A DNA stretch of 64,000 nucleotides from Actinomyces sp. Marseille-P3109 (lineage in GTDB: Bacteria; Actinomycetota; Actinomycetes; Actinomycetales; Actinomycetaceae): assembly GCF_900323545.1 (NCBI RefSeq), contig NZ_OOHN01000008.1, forward strand, positions 1,988,450 to 2,052,449. Direction: 5' to 3'. Shown here piece by piece: positions 7,991 to 16,290 of this stretch. Position numbers and translations under genes: made by a program. The notes beneath the pieces are model-generated. The model searched no databases. It was not told the origin of the DNA and saw only the letters and a list, made by a program, of their open reading frames with translations. Position 1 is the first letter of the stretch. Each line of letters starts with the position of its first letter.

Positions 7991-9377
7991 GAGGCTCCGT
8001 GGCCTCGTCAGCTGTGGCTGCGGCGAGGAGCCGGGCGACGGCGCGCCGGTCGACCTTCCCGCTGGGGCGCAGCGGCAGGGCCTCCAGGATGACAATCCGT
8101 TTGGGGGTGTGGGCACCGTCCAGCCGGTCGCGGATCGCCTCACGCAGAGCGGCGCCGTCAGGGCGGCTCCGGCCGTCGGAGCTTCCCGAGCCCTCCTGCC
8201 CGGTGGCGAGCTCGCACACGACAGCAGCAACGACGACGCTGCCCCACTGCTCATCGGGCAGGCCGACGACGCAGGCCTCGGCCACCGTCTCAAGGCCGGT
8301 GAGGGCCTCCTCCACGTGGCGGGGCTCGACCTTGACGCCGCCGGTGACGATGACGTCATCTAGACGCCCCAGGACCTCCAAGCGCCCGTCGGGCCGCAGT
8401 CGGCCGCGGTCGGAGGTGATCAGGACGCGCCCGGCCCCGGTGTGCCGAAAACCCTCACGGGCCCGGCCCGTGCCGTCGGGATCCGGGTCGGCTTCGTCGG
8501 GGTCCCACAGGTAGCCCTCGGCCAGGACCGGCCCGGATACGAGGATGCGGCCGGCGCCGTCGGCGTCGGGGTCCTGGATGGCGAGCTCGACGCCGTCCAG
8601 GGGCCGACCGTCGTAGACGCAGCCCCCGCCGGTCTCGCTCATGCCGTAGGTGGTGACCACGGTGATACCGGCCCGCCGGGCCCGGGCCAGCAAAGAGGGA
8701 TCGGCGGCAGCGCCTCCCAGGAGGACGGCGTCGGCTTCTGCCAGGGCCCGGCCCGCCGTCGGGTCCCGCAGGACGCGCACCAGCTGGGTGGGGACCAGGG
8801 AGACGTAGAGGCGGGTGGTGGAGCCGGCAGTGGGGCCGGTGACTGACCGGGCCGAGCGCAAGGCGTCCGCGAGCGCCGTCGGGCTGAATCCCGTGCTCGT
8901 GTCGACCACGACCGGAGCGGTTCCGGCCAGGAGCGAGCGGATGAGGATCTGCAGGCCGGCGACGTGGTGGGCGGGCAGCGGCAGGACCCACGTGCCCGGG
9001 CCGCCCAGGTGATCGTGGGTGGCGCGGGCGGAGGCCACCAGGGCGGCGGCACTCATGGCGATGAGCCTGCCGGTGCCGGTGGTGGAGCCTGAGGTGCGCA
9101 GGACCAGGTCCGTGCGCGAAGGGACCCGGCAGACGCGGCGGGCCAGATCCGCCTGGACTCGGCGGGGATTCTCGCCCGGGCCGATGGGCACCAGCAGCGG
9201 AGAGGAACTCGTGGGCTGCTTGCCCGTCCCACCCGCGGCAGCCACTACAGCCTGATCCCTGTGGGCTGTGAGCAGGCCGCGCCGGGCCAGGCGCTCGGCG
9301 AGGGCGGCACGCAGGGCGGCGACGTCGTCGGGGGCGGTTCCACCGGTCAGGAGGCGGAAGGTCGGCGGGGTGGACAC
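7974..9377 (-). CDS. menE: o-succinylbenzoate--CoA ligase
   Basis: MenE is an acyl-adenylate-forming enzyme that activates o-succinylbenzoate with ATP and CoA, giving the substrate of MenB. The 467-residue protein shows the phosphate-binding LRTSGSTTGTGR at about 93-104, the TYGMSETGG motif at about 243-251, the hinge/adenylate region TSDRGRLRPDGRLEVLGRLDDVI, and the C-terminal catalytic-lysine region LPLRPSGKVDR. It is identified as MenE rather than a generic acyl-CoA ligase by its size and by menA and menB nearby. The start is GTG. Its 3' end overlaps the convergent kinase gene by 17 bases. Confidence 0.92.
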   Translation of the reverse strand: MSTPPTFRLLTGGTAPDDVAALRAALAERLARRGLLTAHRDQAVVAAAGGTGKQPTSSSPLLVPIGPGENPRRVQADLARRVCRVPSRTDLVLRTSGSTTGTGRLIAMSAAALVASARATHDHLGGPGTWVLPLPAHHVAGLQILIRSLLAGTAPVVVDTSTGFSPTALADALRSARSVTGPTAGSTTRLYVSLVPTQLVRVLRDPTAGRALAEADAVLLGGAAADPSLLARARRAGITVVTTYGMSETGGGCVYDGRPLDGVELAIQDPDADGAGRILVSGPVLAEGYLWDPDEADPDPDGTGRAREGFRHTGAGRVLITSDRGRLRPDGRLEVLGRLDDVIVTGGVKVEPRHVEEALTGLETVAEACVVGLPDEQWGSVVVAAVVCELATGQEGSGSSDGRSRPDGAALREAIRDRLDGAHTPKRIVILEALPLRPSGKVDRRAVARLLAAATADEATEPPTPGP

Positions 9378-9463
9378 GGGATGATCGTGCCACGCCTTCG
9401 GAGGGAGGGGTATGCGCAGGTGCAGGGGTCTGCGGGGCCGGTCGGCTCGGTTAGGGTTGGCCC

Positions 9464-9898
9464 ATGCGTATCGTCCTCATCATCCTGGTGTTCGCCCTGA
9501 CGCTGTACGCCCTGCTGGACTGCGCGCGCACGCCGGAGGAGAGCATGCCGGCGCGGATGCCGAAGTTCCTGTGGATCACCCTCATCGTGCTGTTCCCGAC
9601 CATCGGTCCGATCGCCTGGATCATCGTCTCGCGGGTCAAGGCCGCTGAGGAGCGCGGCGGCTACGTGGAGCCCACCGTGTGGTCCTCCAAGGAGGGCACG
9701 ACCTTCCGTCGCCCGGAACGGGCCCGGCCCATGGCGCCCGACGACGACCCGGAGTTCCTGCGGGACCTGGAGCAGGACATCCGCCGTCGTAAGCACCATC
9801 CGAAGGAGTCAGGTAGCAGCGGTGGTGCCGGCAGGGATGAGAAGCCCGACGCCGGAGAGGCGGGCGACTCCGACCGTTCCGGTACTGACCAGCGCTGA
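9464..9898 (+). CDS. PLDc_N-domain small membrane protein
   Basis: 144 residues. The N-terminal 60 are two hydrophobic helices (MRIVLIILVFALTLYALLDC and FLWITLIVLFPTIGPIAWII) with the PLDc_N pattern that precedes the catalytic part of cardiolipin synthases. No phospholipase HKD motif follows; instead there is a charged, disordered tail. Stand-alone PLDc_N proteins are common in actinobacteria and have no known biochemical role. A TAGGGT -10 element at 9452-9457 lies six bases before the ATG and there is no ribosome site, so translation is probably leaderless. Confidence 0.88.
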   Translation: MRIVLIILVFALTLYALLDCARTPEESMPARMPKFLWITLIVLFPTIGPIAWIIVSRVKAAEERGGYVEPTVWSSKEGTTFRRPERARPMAPDDDPEFLRDLEQDIRRRKHHPKESGSSGGAGRDEKPDAGEAGDSDRSGTDQR

Positions 9899-9912
9899 GC
9901 AGCTGGGTAGGA

Positions 9913-9947
9913 CTGAGACCGAGGCGCCCGGCCGCGGGCGGTCTCAG
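9913..9947. terminator. bidirectional hairpin between convergent genes
   Basis: CTGAGAC and GTCTCAG enclose an inner CGCCCG/CGGGCG stem. The structure starts 15 bases after the PLDc_N stop and reaches the last codon of the opposing gene, so it can terminate both. Confidence 0.65.
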
Positions 9948-10726
9948 GGCAGGGCGGCCTGGGCCGTGGGCCAGGGGCCGGTATCGACGTCGTAGCCGTG
10001 GGCAGAGGCGTGGATGAGCCAGTCGCCCGGGATCCAGGTGCGCCCCACGACCTGGGGGTGGTCGGGCATGTATCGCACCGACCACAGGATGAGGACGAGC
10101 TCGGCCCACTGGGCACGGATCTTGAGGCGCACCGAGCCGGAGGCGTTGGCGGCGGCGATGACGATCTCCCCGGTGGTGGTGAGCCGGACCTCCTGGACGT
10201 CGGCGTAGGAGATGGGCATGACGCCCTCCCCGGTACCCAGATAGATGCCGTGGGTCGAGATGGTGAGGCGGGCGCGGGCCAGGTGTCGCCACTTCTCGAC
10301 GGCGTCGGCCTCGGCGGCGCGACGGCGCCGGTGGTTGAGGTAGGCCTGGCCGCCGAAGAAGGCGGCCGTCAGAGCCAGGCCGACGGGTCCTCCGGCCAGG
10401 AAGAAGCCACGCGAGGGGTTGTAGGTGGCGTCCCCGCGCCGCCACATGAGCAGCTCGGCGTCGCAGGTGGCCAGCATGACCTCGCCCGAGCCCAGGGCCG
10501 GGCGCACGGGGTCGATGGTGGGTGAGACCGGGTTGGGACGCCGGCCCTGGCGGGTGGCGGTCAGGACGGCGGCGGTGTGCCACCACACGAAGTCCTGCCC
10601 GGTCCAGGGTCGCCGTGGGGCGGGCCTTCGAGAACCGGGGCGCAGCACCTCACCGGATGCGGCGGGCCGGCTGCCTGCGCGCACGATCTCGCTGCCGACC
10701 GGGCGCGAGGGCGGCTGCTGGGTCAC
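9944..10726 (-). CDS. conserved membrane-associated protein of unknown function
   Basis: 260 residues with no family I recognise. It has a basic, Pro/Arg-rich N-terminus, then a soluble stretch, then one likely membrane segment around residues 108-125 (FFLAGGPVGLALTAAFFGGQ). An Arg/Ala-rich linker and a beta-rich C-terminal domain follow. The last part (residues ~155-215, with ISTHGIYLGTGEGVMPISYADV) resembles PH-like membrane-associated domains in pattern only. Its ATG overlaps the stop of the histidine phosphatase gene by four bases (10723-10726), so the two are co-transcribed and translationally coupled. Confidence 0.7.
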   Translation of the reverse strand: MTQQPPSRPVGSEIVRAGSRPAASGEVLRPGSRRPAPRRPWTGQDFVWWHTAAVLTATRQGRRPNPVSPTIDPVRPALGSGEVMLATCDAELLMWRRGDATYNPSRGFFLAGGPVGLALTAAFFGGQAYLNHRRRRAAEADAVEKWRHLARARLTISTHGIYLGTGEGVMPISYADVQEVRLTTTGEIVIAAANASGSVRLKIRAQWAELVLILWSVRYMPDHPQVVGRTWIPGDWLIHASAHGYDVDTGPWPTAQAALP

Positions 10727-11457
10727 CGCGTCGCCTCACCGCGGCCAGTGCGGTCAGCACTGTCAGCACGTTCGCCGTGGTCGGCCCGGCCAGTGGCTGC
10801 CCGGGCGGCGGAGGTACCGGGCACCATGTCGCGGGCCTGACGCAGCAGGTCCCCGGCCGGCTCCCAGTAGGCCAGCCCCACCAGGGTGCGGTCTTCGAAT
10901 GTCAGGGAGGTCAGGGAGGCCAGGGCGCACTGGCGCCGACGCGGGTCGTGGGCCAGGGGGCGTCCTTCCAGGAAGAGGCGCAGCGACCAGATGGGCAGCT
11001 GGTGGGAGACGAGGAGCGCCTCATGGCCCTCGGCGACGTCGAGCGCGGAGACGACGGCGCCGCGCATGCGCTCGACGATCTCGCGGTAGGGCTCGCCCCA
11101 GGAGGGGCGCAGCGGGTTGACGTAGCTGCTCCAGTGGCTGGGGTGGGCCAGGATCCAGCGGTTGCGGTTGACGGCGATGCCCTCGAGGCTGCTGCCGGCC
11201 TCGATGAGCCGGGCCTCCGTCGTCGGCGCCAGCCCGAAGGCGGCCACGGTAGGGGCTCCGGACTCTCGCGCGCGCTCCAGGGGCGAGGTGATGACCTGGG
11301 TGATGTCGTGCCCGGAGGCGGACAGGACGTCAGCGACCTGTTGGGCCATCTGGTGGCCCAGGGTCGACAGGTGGTAGCCGGGCAGGCGGCCGTAGAGGAT
11401 GCCCCCGGGGTTGTGCACCTCGCCGTGCCGCATGAGGTGGATCGTCGTGCGCGCCAT
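10723..11457 (-). CDS. histidine phosphatase family protein (phosphoglycerate mutase-like)
   Basis: A 244-residue member of the phosphoglycerate-mutase/acid-phosphatase superfamily, which works through a phospho-histidine. The signature LMRHGEVHNPGG is at residues 8-19, with the phosphorylated His in RHG. The second catalytic His lies in LLVSHQLPIWSLR, and the acidic residue in the SSLEG region is present. The start at 11457 is the first ATG before the conserved ARTTIHLMRHGE. Longer upstream frames would run into dapD's promoter. It is followed by a coupled hypothetical membrane protein. The substrate is unknown; small phosphorylated metabolites are typical. Confidence 0.88.
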   Translation of the reverse strand: MARTTIHLMRHGEVHNPGGILYGRLPGYHLSTLGHQMAQQVADVLSASGHDITQVITSPLERARESGAPTVAAFGLAPTTEARLIEAGSSLEGIAVNRNRWILAHPSHWSSYVNPLRPSWGEPYREIVERMRGAVVSALDVAEGHEALLVSHQLPIWSLRLFLEGRPLAHDPRRRQCALASLTSLTFEDRTLVGLAYWEPAGDLLRQARDMVPGTSAARAATGRADHGERADSADRTGRGEATR

Positions 11458-11518
11458 GCGGTGATTCTCGCACGCTCGCCGGCAACGGTCAGCCACCGGG
11501 TCCCGTAGGGTGTTACGC

Positions 11519-12502
11519 ATGACGACTCGCAGTGCATGGGGTCTCGGCCTGGCGACCGTGACCGACGACGGCAACACCCTTGACGTGTGGTATCCCCGCC
11601 CGGTCCTCGGCGACGAGCCCGAGGACGGGCACGCCGACCTCCTGGCGACTCTGAGCGCCATGGAGCGTCGCGACGAGGCCCGGGGCGTGCACACCACCGT
11701 GGTGCGCACCTGGGCCGACCTCGACGACGCCCCCCAGACCGTGGCCGGCGGCTACCTGCGCCTGCACGCCCTGTCCCACCGCCTGGCTAAGCCCAACACC
11801 ATCAACCTGGACGGGATCTTCTCCCGCCTGCCCAACGTGGTGTGGACCTCCGCCGGCCCCTGCCGCGCCGAGGACTTCGAAACCACCCGCACCCGTCTGC
11901 GCGCCGCTCTGGGCCGCCCGGTCCAGGTCCACTCCGTGGACAAGTTCCCGCGCATGACCGACTACGTCCTGCCCTCGGGGGTGCGTATCGGCAACGCCGC
12001 GAACGTGCGCCTGGGCGCCTACCTCTCCGAGGGCACCACGGTCATGCACGCCGGCTTCGTCAACTACAACGCCGGGACGCTGGGCCGCTCCATGGTTGAG
12101 GGCCGCATCTCCCAGGGCGTCATCATCGGTGACGGCTCCGACGTCGGCGGCGGCGCCTCCACGATGGGCATGCTCTCGGGCGGCGGCCGTCAGCGTGTGG
12201 CCCTGGGTGAGCGCTGCCTGCTGGGAGCCAACTCGGGGCTCGGGATCCCGCTGGGTGACGACTGCGTCGTCGAGGCGGGCCTGTACCTGACGGCCGGAAC
12301 GAAGGTGTCCCTCATGCCGCAGGGCGGCGTGGTGCCCGGCAGCCACGGCCTGTTCGTGGAGCCGCGCGTGGTCTCGGCCCGCGAGCTGGCCGGCGCCTCC
12401 AACGTCCTGTTCCGCCGCAACTCCCAGTCCGGTGCCGTCGAGGCGCTGGCTCGCGGCGGCAAGGGCATCGAACTGGACTCAGCGCTGCACACGAACCAGT
12501 AG
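11519..12502 (+). CDS. dapD: 2,3,4,5-tetrahydropyridine-2,6-dicarboxylate N-succinyltransferase
   Basis: DapD succinylates tetrahydrodipicolinate in the succinylase branch of lysine and meso-diaminopimelate synthesis, supplying peptidoglycan. The 327-residue protein has the actinobacterial N-terminal domain followed by a left-handed beta-helix of hexapeptide repeats. These include [20 protein letters not shown] and the glycine-rich [20 protein letters not shown]. The ATG at 11519 lies seven bases after a TAGGGT -10 element (11506-11511), with no Shine-Dalgarno, so the transcript is probably leaderless. An alternative GTG three codons upstream is less likely. The next step's aminotransferase, dapC, is about 15 kb away. 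Confidence 0.95.
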   Translation: MTTRSAWGLGLATVTDDGNTLDVWYPRPVLGDEPEDGHADLLATLSAMERRDEARGVHTTVVRTWADLDDAPQTVAGGYLRLHALSHRLAKPNTINLDGIFSRLPNVVWTSAGPCRAEDFETTRTRLRAALGRPVQVHSVDKFPRMTDYVLPSGVRIGNAANVRLGAYLSEGTTVMHAGFVNYNAGTLGRSMVEGRISQGVIIGDGSDVGGGASTMGMLSGGGRQRVALGERCLLGANSGLGIPLGDDCVVEAGLYLTAGTKVSLMPQGGVVPGSHGLFVEPRVVSARELAGASNVLFRRNSQSGAVEALARGGKGIELDSALHTNQ

Positions 12503-12551
12503 GGCTGCTCACGTCCGCTGCTACAGCGCCTTGGACCGGCCGTCTTCCGCC

Positions 12552-15152
12552 TCAGCCGCGGGAGGCGGCCGGTGGCTTCGGGGCAGGCAGCGCGCTCAGG
12601 AGGAGCCGGGTGTAGGGCTGGGCGGGGTGCTTCATGAGCTCGGCCGTGGGGCCGGTCTCCACGAGGCGGCCGGCCTGGAGCACCGCCGTCGTGTCGGCGA
12701 GGTAGCGGGCCGAGGCCAGGTCGTGGGTGATGTAGAGGATGGACAGGCCTCGCTCCTGGCGCAGCCGCGCCAGCAGGTCGAGGATGCCGGCGCGCAGCGG
12801 GGCGTCCAGCATCGAGGTGGGTTCGTCGGCCACCAGCACCTCCGGGCCGCAGGCCAGGGCCCGGGCGATGGCCACGCGCTGACGCTGCCCGCCGGAGAGC
12901 TCGTGGGGACGCGCCCCCAGGAGGCCGGGCTCCAGGCCGACGGCGTCCAACAGCCGGGCAGCCTCGGCCACGGCGTCGGTCTGGTCGTCGGTTCCCCCGC
13001 CGGATTCCGGCGCGCTCCGGTGCAGGGCGAGGGCCCGTCCCAGCGTGCGCTCGACGCTGTGGGCCGGGTTGAGGGAGGCGAAGGGATCCTGGAAGACCAT
13101 CTGGACCCGGTTGCGGTACTGGCGGGAGGCACGGCGCGGCCCGCGGGCCAGGACGTCGCGCCCCTCCAGAAGGAGGCGCCCCGCGGTGGGGGCCTCCAGG
13201 CGCGCGATGATGCGGGCGAGGGTCGACTTGCCCGAGCCGGTCCGCCCTACCAGGGCGAGGATCTCGCCGCGGTGCAGGGTCAGGTCGACGCCGGCCAGGG
13301 CCTGGATGGTGCGTCGCGAGAGCAAGCCGCCGGCGGGAAAGTCCTTGGACAGGCCTTTCACCTCGAGGACCGGCTCCGTCGGCGCCTCCGGCGGGCGGCC
13401 GGGGTCGGGCCGCACCGGCAGGCCGGCCATGAGCACCTTCGTGGCCGGGTGCGTGGGAGCGGTCAGGATGCTGGCGGTCGGCCCTTCCTCCACGAGGCGA
13501 CCCGCCTCCATGACGCCGATGCGGTCGCACACCCCGGCCATGAGGGACAGGTCGTGGGTGATGAGCAGGACGGAGAAGCCCAAACGGGCTTTCAGACTGA
13601 GCACCAGTGCCATGACCTCCCGCTGGACGACGACGTCGAGTGCCGTGGTCGGCTCATCCAGGATGAGCAGGCGGGGCCCGAGCGCCAGGGCCATGGCGAT
13701 GACGATGCGCTGGCGCTGCCCACCGGAGAGCTGGTGGGGGTAGGCGCGCAGCCGGCCAACCGGAATGCCGACGGACTCCAGGAGCTCGGCGGCGCGCTCG
13801 CGGGCGGCGCGTCGTCGTAGGCCCTCATGGGTGGTCAGGACATCGGCGACCTGCTCGCCGATCGTCGTGACGGGGTTGAGGGCGTTCATGGCGGACTGGG
13901 GGACGAGGGCGACCTCCCGCCAACGCAGGCGGCGCAGCTCACCCGGATCCAGGGCCAGGACGTCGCGCCCGCCCACCATGACACGGCCGGAGGTCACGCG
14001 CGCCGTGGGGCCCAGCAACCGCATGATCGCGGCTGCGGCCGTCGTCTTGCCGCAGCCGGAGGGACCGGCCAGGCCCACCACCTCGCCTGGCCCGACAGTG
14101 AGGCTGAAACGGTCGACGCCGACGACGCGACGGCCGCCGTCTGCGCGTTCACCGCCGTCGGCGCCGTACTCGACGCTCAGGTCCTCGATGCGCAGGAGCG
14201 GCTCGCGGTCCCCGCCGTCTTCGACGATCGGGCCGGCCGAGTGTGCCGGAAGGCTGACGGGGCGCTCCACGTCAGGGCCTCCCCGAGTCGGCCGGCGCAG
14301 GCGGGGGTTGGTGGCCTCGTCGACGCCGGCGTTGATGAGGGCCAGGGCGTATGCGACCAGCGCGATGGCCAGGCCCGAGGGCACGAAAGTCCACCAGCGG
14401 CCGGTCATGAGGGCGCCGTCGGTGGCGGCCCAGTGGAGGTTGGTGCCCCAGGACACGGAGCCGGACGAGCCGAGCCCCAGGAACTCGAGCCCGGCCTGGG
14501 CGCCGATGGCGGCGTTGACGCAGCCCAGCAGCGTCGACATGACGACGGAGGCCATGTTGGGCAGCATCTCCCCCGCCATGATCCGCACGGGTCCTTCCCC
14601 AGCGACGACGGCGGCCTCCACGAAGTCGGTGCCGCGCAGGCTCATGGCCTGGGCACGCAGGACGCGGGCGGCCCCGGCCCAGCCGGTGACGACGAGGACG
14701 ATGAGGGTGCTGGCCCACCCCGGGGGCATGTAGGCGGCCAGGACGACGAGCAGCGGCAGCCCCGGCAGCAGGAGGAAGACGTTGGTGACCACGGACAGCA
14801 GGCCGTCGACCGCCCGCCCCAGATATGCCGAGGTGAGGCCGACGACGAGGGCCACGAGGGTCGCCAGCACGCCGGCGCCCAGGCCCACGGCCAGGGAGGA
14901 TCGGGCACCCCACAGGGTCATGGCGAGTACGTCCTGCCCCTTGGGAGTCACGCCGAGCCAGTGGGCCGGGCTCGGGCCGCAGGCCGGTGCGCCCGTGATG
15001 CGGGCGGGGTCGCCGGGACTGATGACGGGGGCCAGGAGCGCGGCGATGGCGAACAGGGCGAGGATCGTCGTCCCGGCCCGGGCCCGGCGGGAGCGGGTCA
15101 GGGAGGAGAGCAGTCCGGCCAGGGGGCCCCTGCGCCGTCGGGCCGGGCTCAT
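12552..15152 (-). CDS. peptide-type ABC transporter, permease fused to two ATPases
   Basis: One 866-residue frame holds three normally separate parts of an Opp/Dpp importer. Residues 1-300 are a DppC-like permease with several helices and an EAA-type loop near 179-199. Residues about 320-580 are the first nucleotide-binding domain: Walker A GPSGCGKTT at 363-371, LSGGQRQR at about 475, Walker B LLILDEPTTALD near 495. Residues about 595-850 are the second: GRTGSGKST at 637-645, LSGGQRQR near 752, VLVADEPTSMLD near 773. All ATPase motifs are intact. The ATG overlaps the stop of the DppB-like permease gene by four bases. Permease-ATPase fusions exist in actinobacteria; a fusion with both ATPases is less usual. 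The substrate is probably a peptide or related solute. Confidence 0.92.
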   Translation of the reverse strand: MSPARRRRGPLAGLLSSLTRSRRARAGTTILALFAIAALLAPVISPGDPARITGAPACGPSPAHWLGVTPKGQDVLAMTLWGARSSLAVGLGAGVLATLVALVVGLTSAYLGRAVDGLLSVVTNVFLLLPGLPLLVVLAAYMPPGWASTLIVLVVTGWAGAARVLRAQAMSLRGTDFVEAAVVAGEGPVRIMAGEMLPNMASVVMSTLLGCVNAAIGAQAGLEFLGLGSSGSVSWGTNLHWAATDGALMTGRWWTFVPSGLAIALVAYALALINAGVDEATNPRLRRPTRGGPDVERPVSLPAHSAGPIVEDGGDREPLLRIEDLSVEYGADGGERADGGRRVVGVDRFSLTVGPGEVVGLAGPSGCGKTTAAAAIMRLLGPTARVTSGRVMVGGRDVLALDPGELRRLRWREVALVPQSAMNALNPVTTIGEQVADVLTTHEGLRRRAARERAAELLESVGIPVGRLRAYPHQLSGGQRQRIVIAMALALGPRLLILDEPTTALDVVVQREVMALVLSLKARLGFSVLLITHDLSLMAGVCDRIGVMEAGRLVEEGPTASILTAPTHPATKVLMAGLPVRPDPGRPPEAPTEPVLEVKGLSKDFPAGGLLSRRTIQALAGVDLTLHRGEILALVGRTGSGKSTLARIIARLEAPTAGRLLLEGRDVLARGPRRASRQYRNRVQMVFQDPFASLNPAHSVERTLGRALALHRSAPESGGGTDDQTDAVAEAARLLDAVGLEPGLLGARPHELSGGQRQRVAIARALACGPEVLVADEPTSMLDAPLRAGILDLLARLRQERGLSILYITHDLASARYLADTTAVLQAGRLVETGPTAELMKHPAQPYTRLLLSALPAPKPPAASRG

Positions 15153-16144
15153 GACTCCCCCTGACCGCTGGCGCGCACGCGGGGGTCGAGGCGGACGTAG
15201 ACGAGGTCGACCAGGAGGTTCGCGGCCAGGACGGCGGCGGTGATGGTCAGGAAGATGCCCTGCATGAGCGGGTAGTCCAGGGCGCTCACAGCGCTGAAGA
15301 GCTGGTAGCCGATGCCTGGGTAGGCGAAGACGACCTCGGTGAGCATGGAGCCGCCGACGACGAAACCGAGTGACGTGCCGATGTTGGTCACTGTGGGCAG
15401 CATGGCGTTGCGGGCGGCGTAGCGCAGCATGATCCGCGAGCGCGCGAGCCCCTTGGCCTCGGCCAGGAGGATGTAGTCCTGGGAGGCGGTGGAGATCATC
15501 GTGTTGCGCATCCCCAGGGCCCAGCCGCCCAGGGAGACCGCGACGATGGTGAGGGCCGGCAGCGCGAGGTGCTGGGCGACATCGGCCAGGAAGGTCGGGC
15601 TGGTCCAGTCCACGACGGTCCCTGCGGTGTAGGCGTGGCGCAGCGGGAACCAGCCCAGCCCCACGCCCAGGACGTAGAGGGCGCCCATGGCCAGCCAGAA
15701 GTAGGGGAAGGAGCCGAGGAGGACCAGGAGGGGCACGAGGATCGAGTCGGCCGCTCCCCCGCGCCGCCAGGCCGCCAGGATCCCCAGCAGGCTGCCGGCG
15801 CCGGCCGCGATGACCAGGGCGGCTCCGCCCAGCAGGACGGTCCAGCCGATCTGGCTGCCGATGACCTCGCTGACGGGGGCCGGGAAGCGGGAGATGGACA
15901 CTCCCAGGTCCCCGGTGAGGACGGACCGGAGGTACCTGAGGTACTGCTGCCACAGGGGTGCGTCGTCCAGCCCGAACAGCCGGCGCAGCTGGAGGGCCTG
16001 CGTCTCGGTGAGACGGGCACCGGAGCGGGCGAACATGCGTGAGACGGGGTCGCCGGGCATGAGCCGGGGCAGGAGGAAGTTGAGGGTGATCGAGGCCCAG
16101 AGGGCCACGAGGTAGTAACCCAGGCGCTTGAGGATGTAGGCCAC
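15149..16144 (-). CDS. peptide-type ABC transporter permease (DppB-like)
   Basis: A 331-residue membrane protein with about six helices. It starts YILKRLGYYLVALWASITLNFLLPRLMPGDP, the typical N-terminus of DppB/OppB permeases. The cytoplasmic coupling loop DYILLAEAKGLARSRIMLRYAARNAMLP is at about residues 220-250. It forms the channel together with the permease half of the downstream fused protein. The GTG at 16144 is chosen because the message has GGAGGGAGG just upstream and the product then begins at the conserved first helix. The preceding gene encodes the binding protein, 146 bases away. Confidence 0.92.
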   Translation of the reverse strand: MAYILKRLGYYLVALWASITLNFLLPRLMPGDPVSRMFARSGARLTETQALQLRRLFGLDDAPLWQQYLRYLRSVLTGDLGVSISRFPAPVSEVIGSQIGWTVLLGGAALVIAAGAGSLLGILAAWRRGGAADSILVPLLVLLGSFPYFWLAMGALYVLGVGLGWFPLRHAYTAGTVVDWTSPTFLADVAQHLALPALTIVAVSLGGWALGMRNTMISTASQDYILLAEAKGLARSRIMLRYAARNAMLPTVTNIGTSLGFVVGGSMLTEVVFAYPGIGYQLFSAVSALDYPLMQGIFLTITAAVLAANLLVDLVYVRLDPRVRASGQGES

Positions 16145-16290
16145 CGGCGTATCCCTCCCTCCCGGTCCTGAGGTGCGAGCAGCTGCGGGCGACTCGATCC
16201 GTCGCCCGGGACAGTGTCCCCGCTCTGGCTGAGAGCCCGGTAGTCGCGCTCGGACCCGCCGGCGTGGGGAGGCCGCCCTGAGGCGACGGC

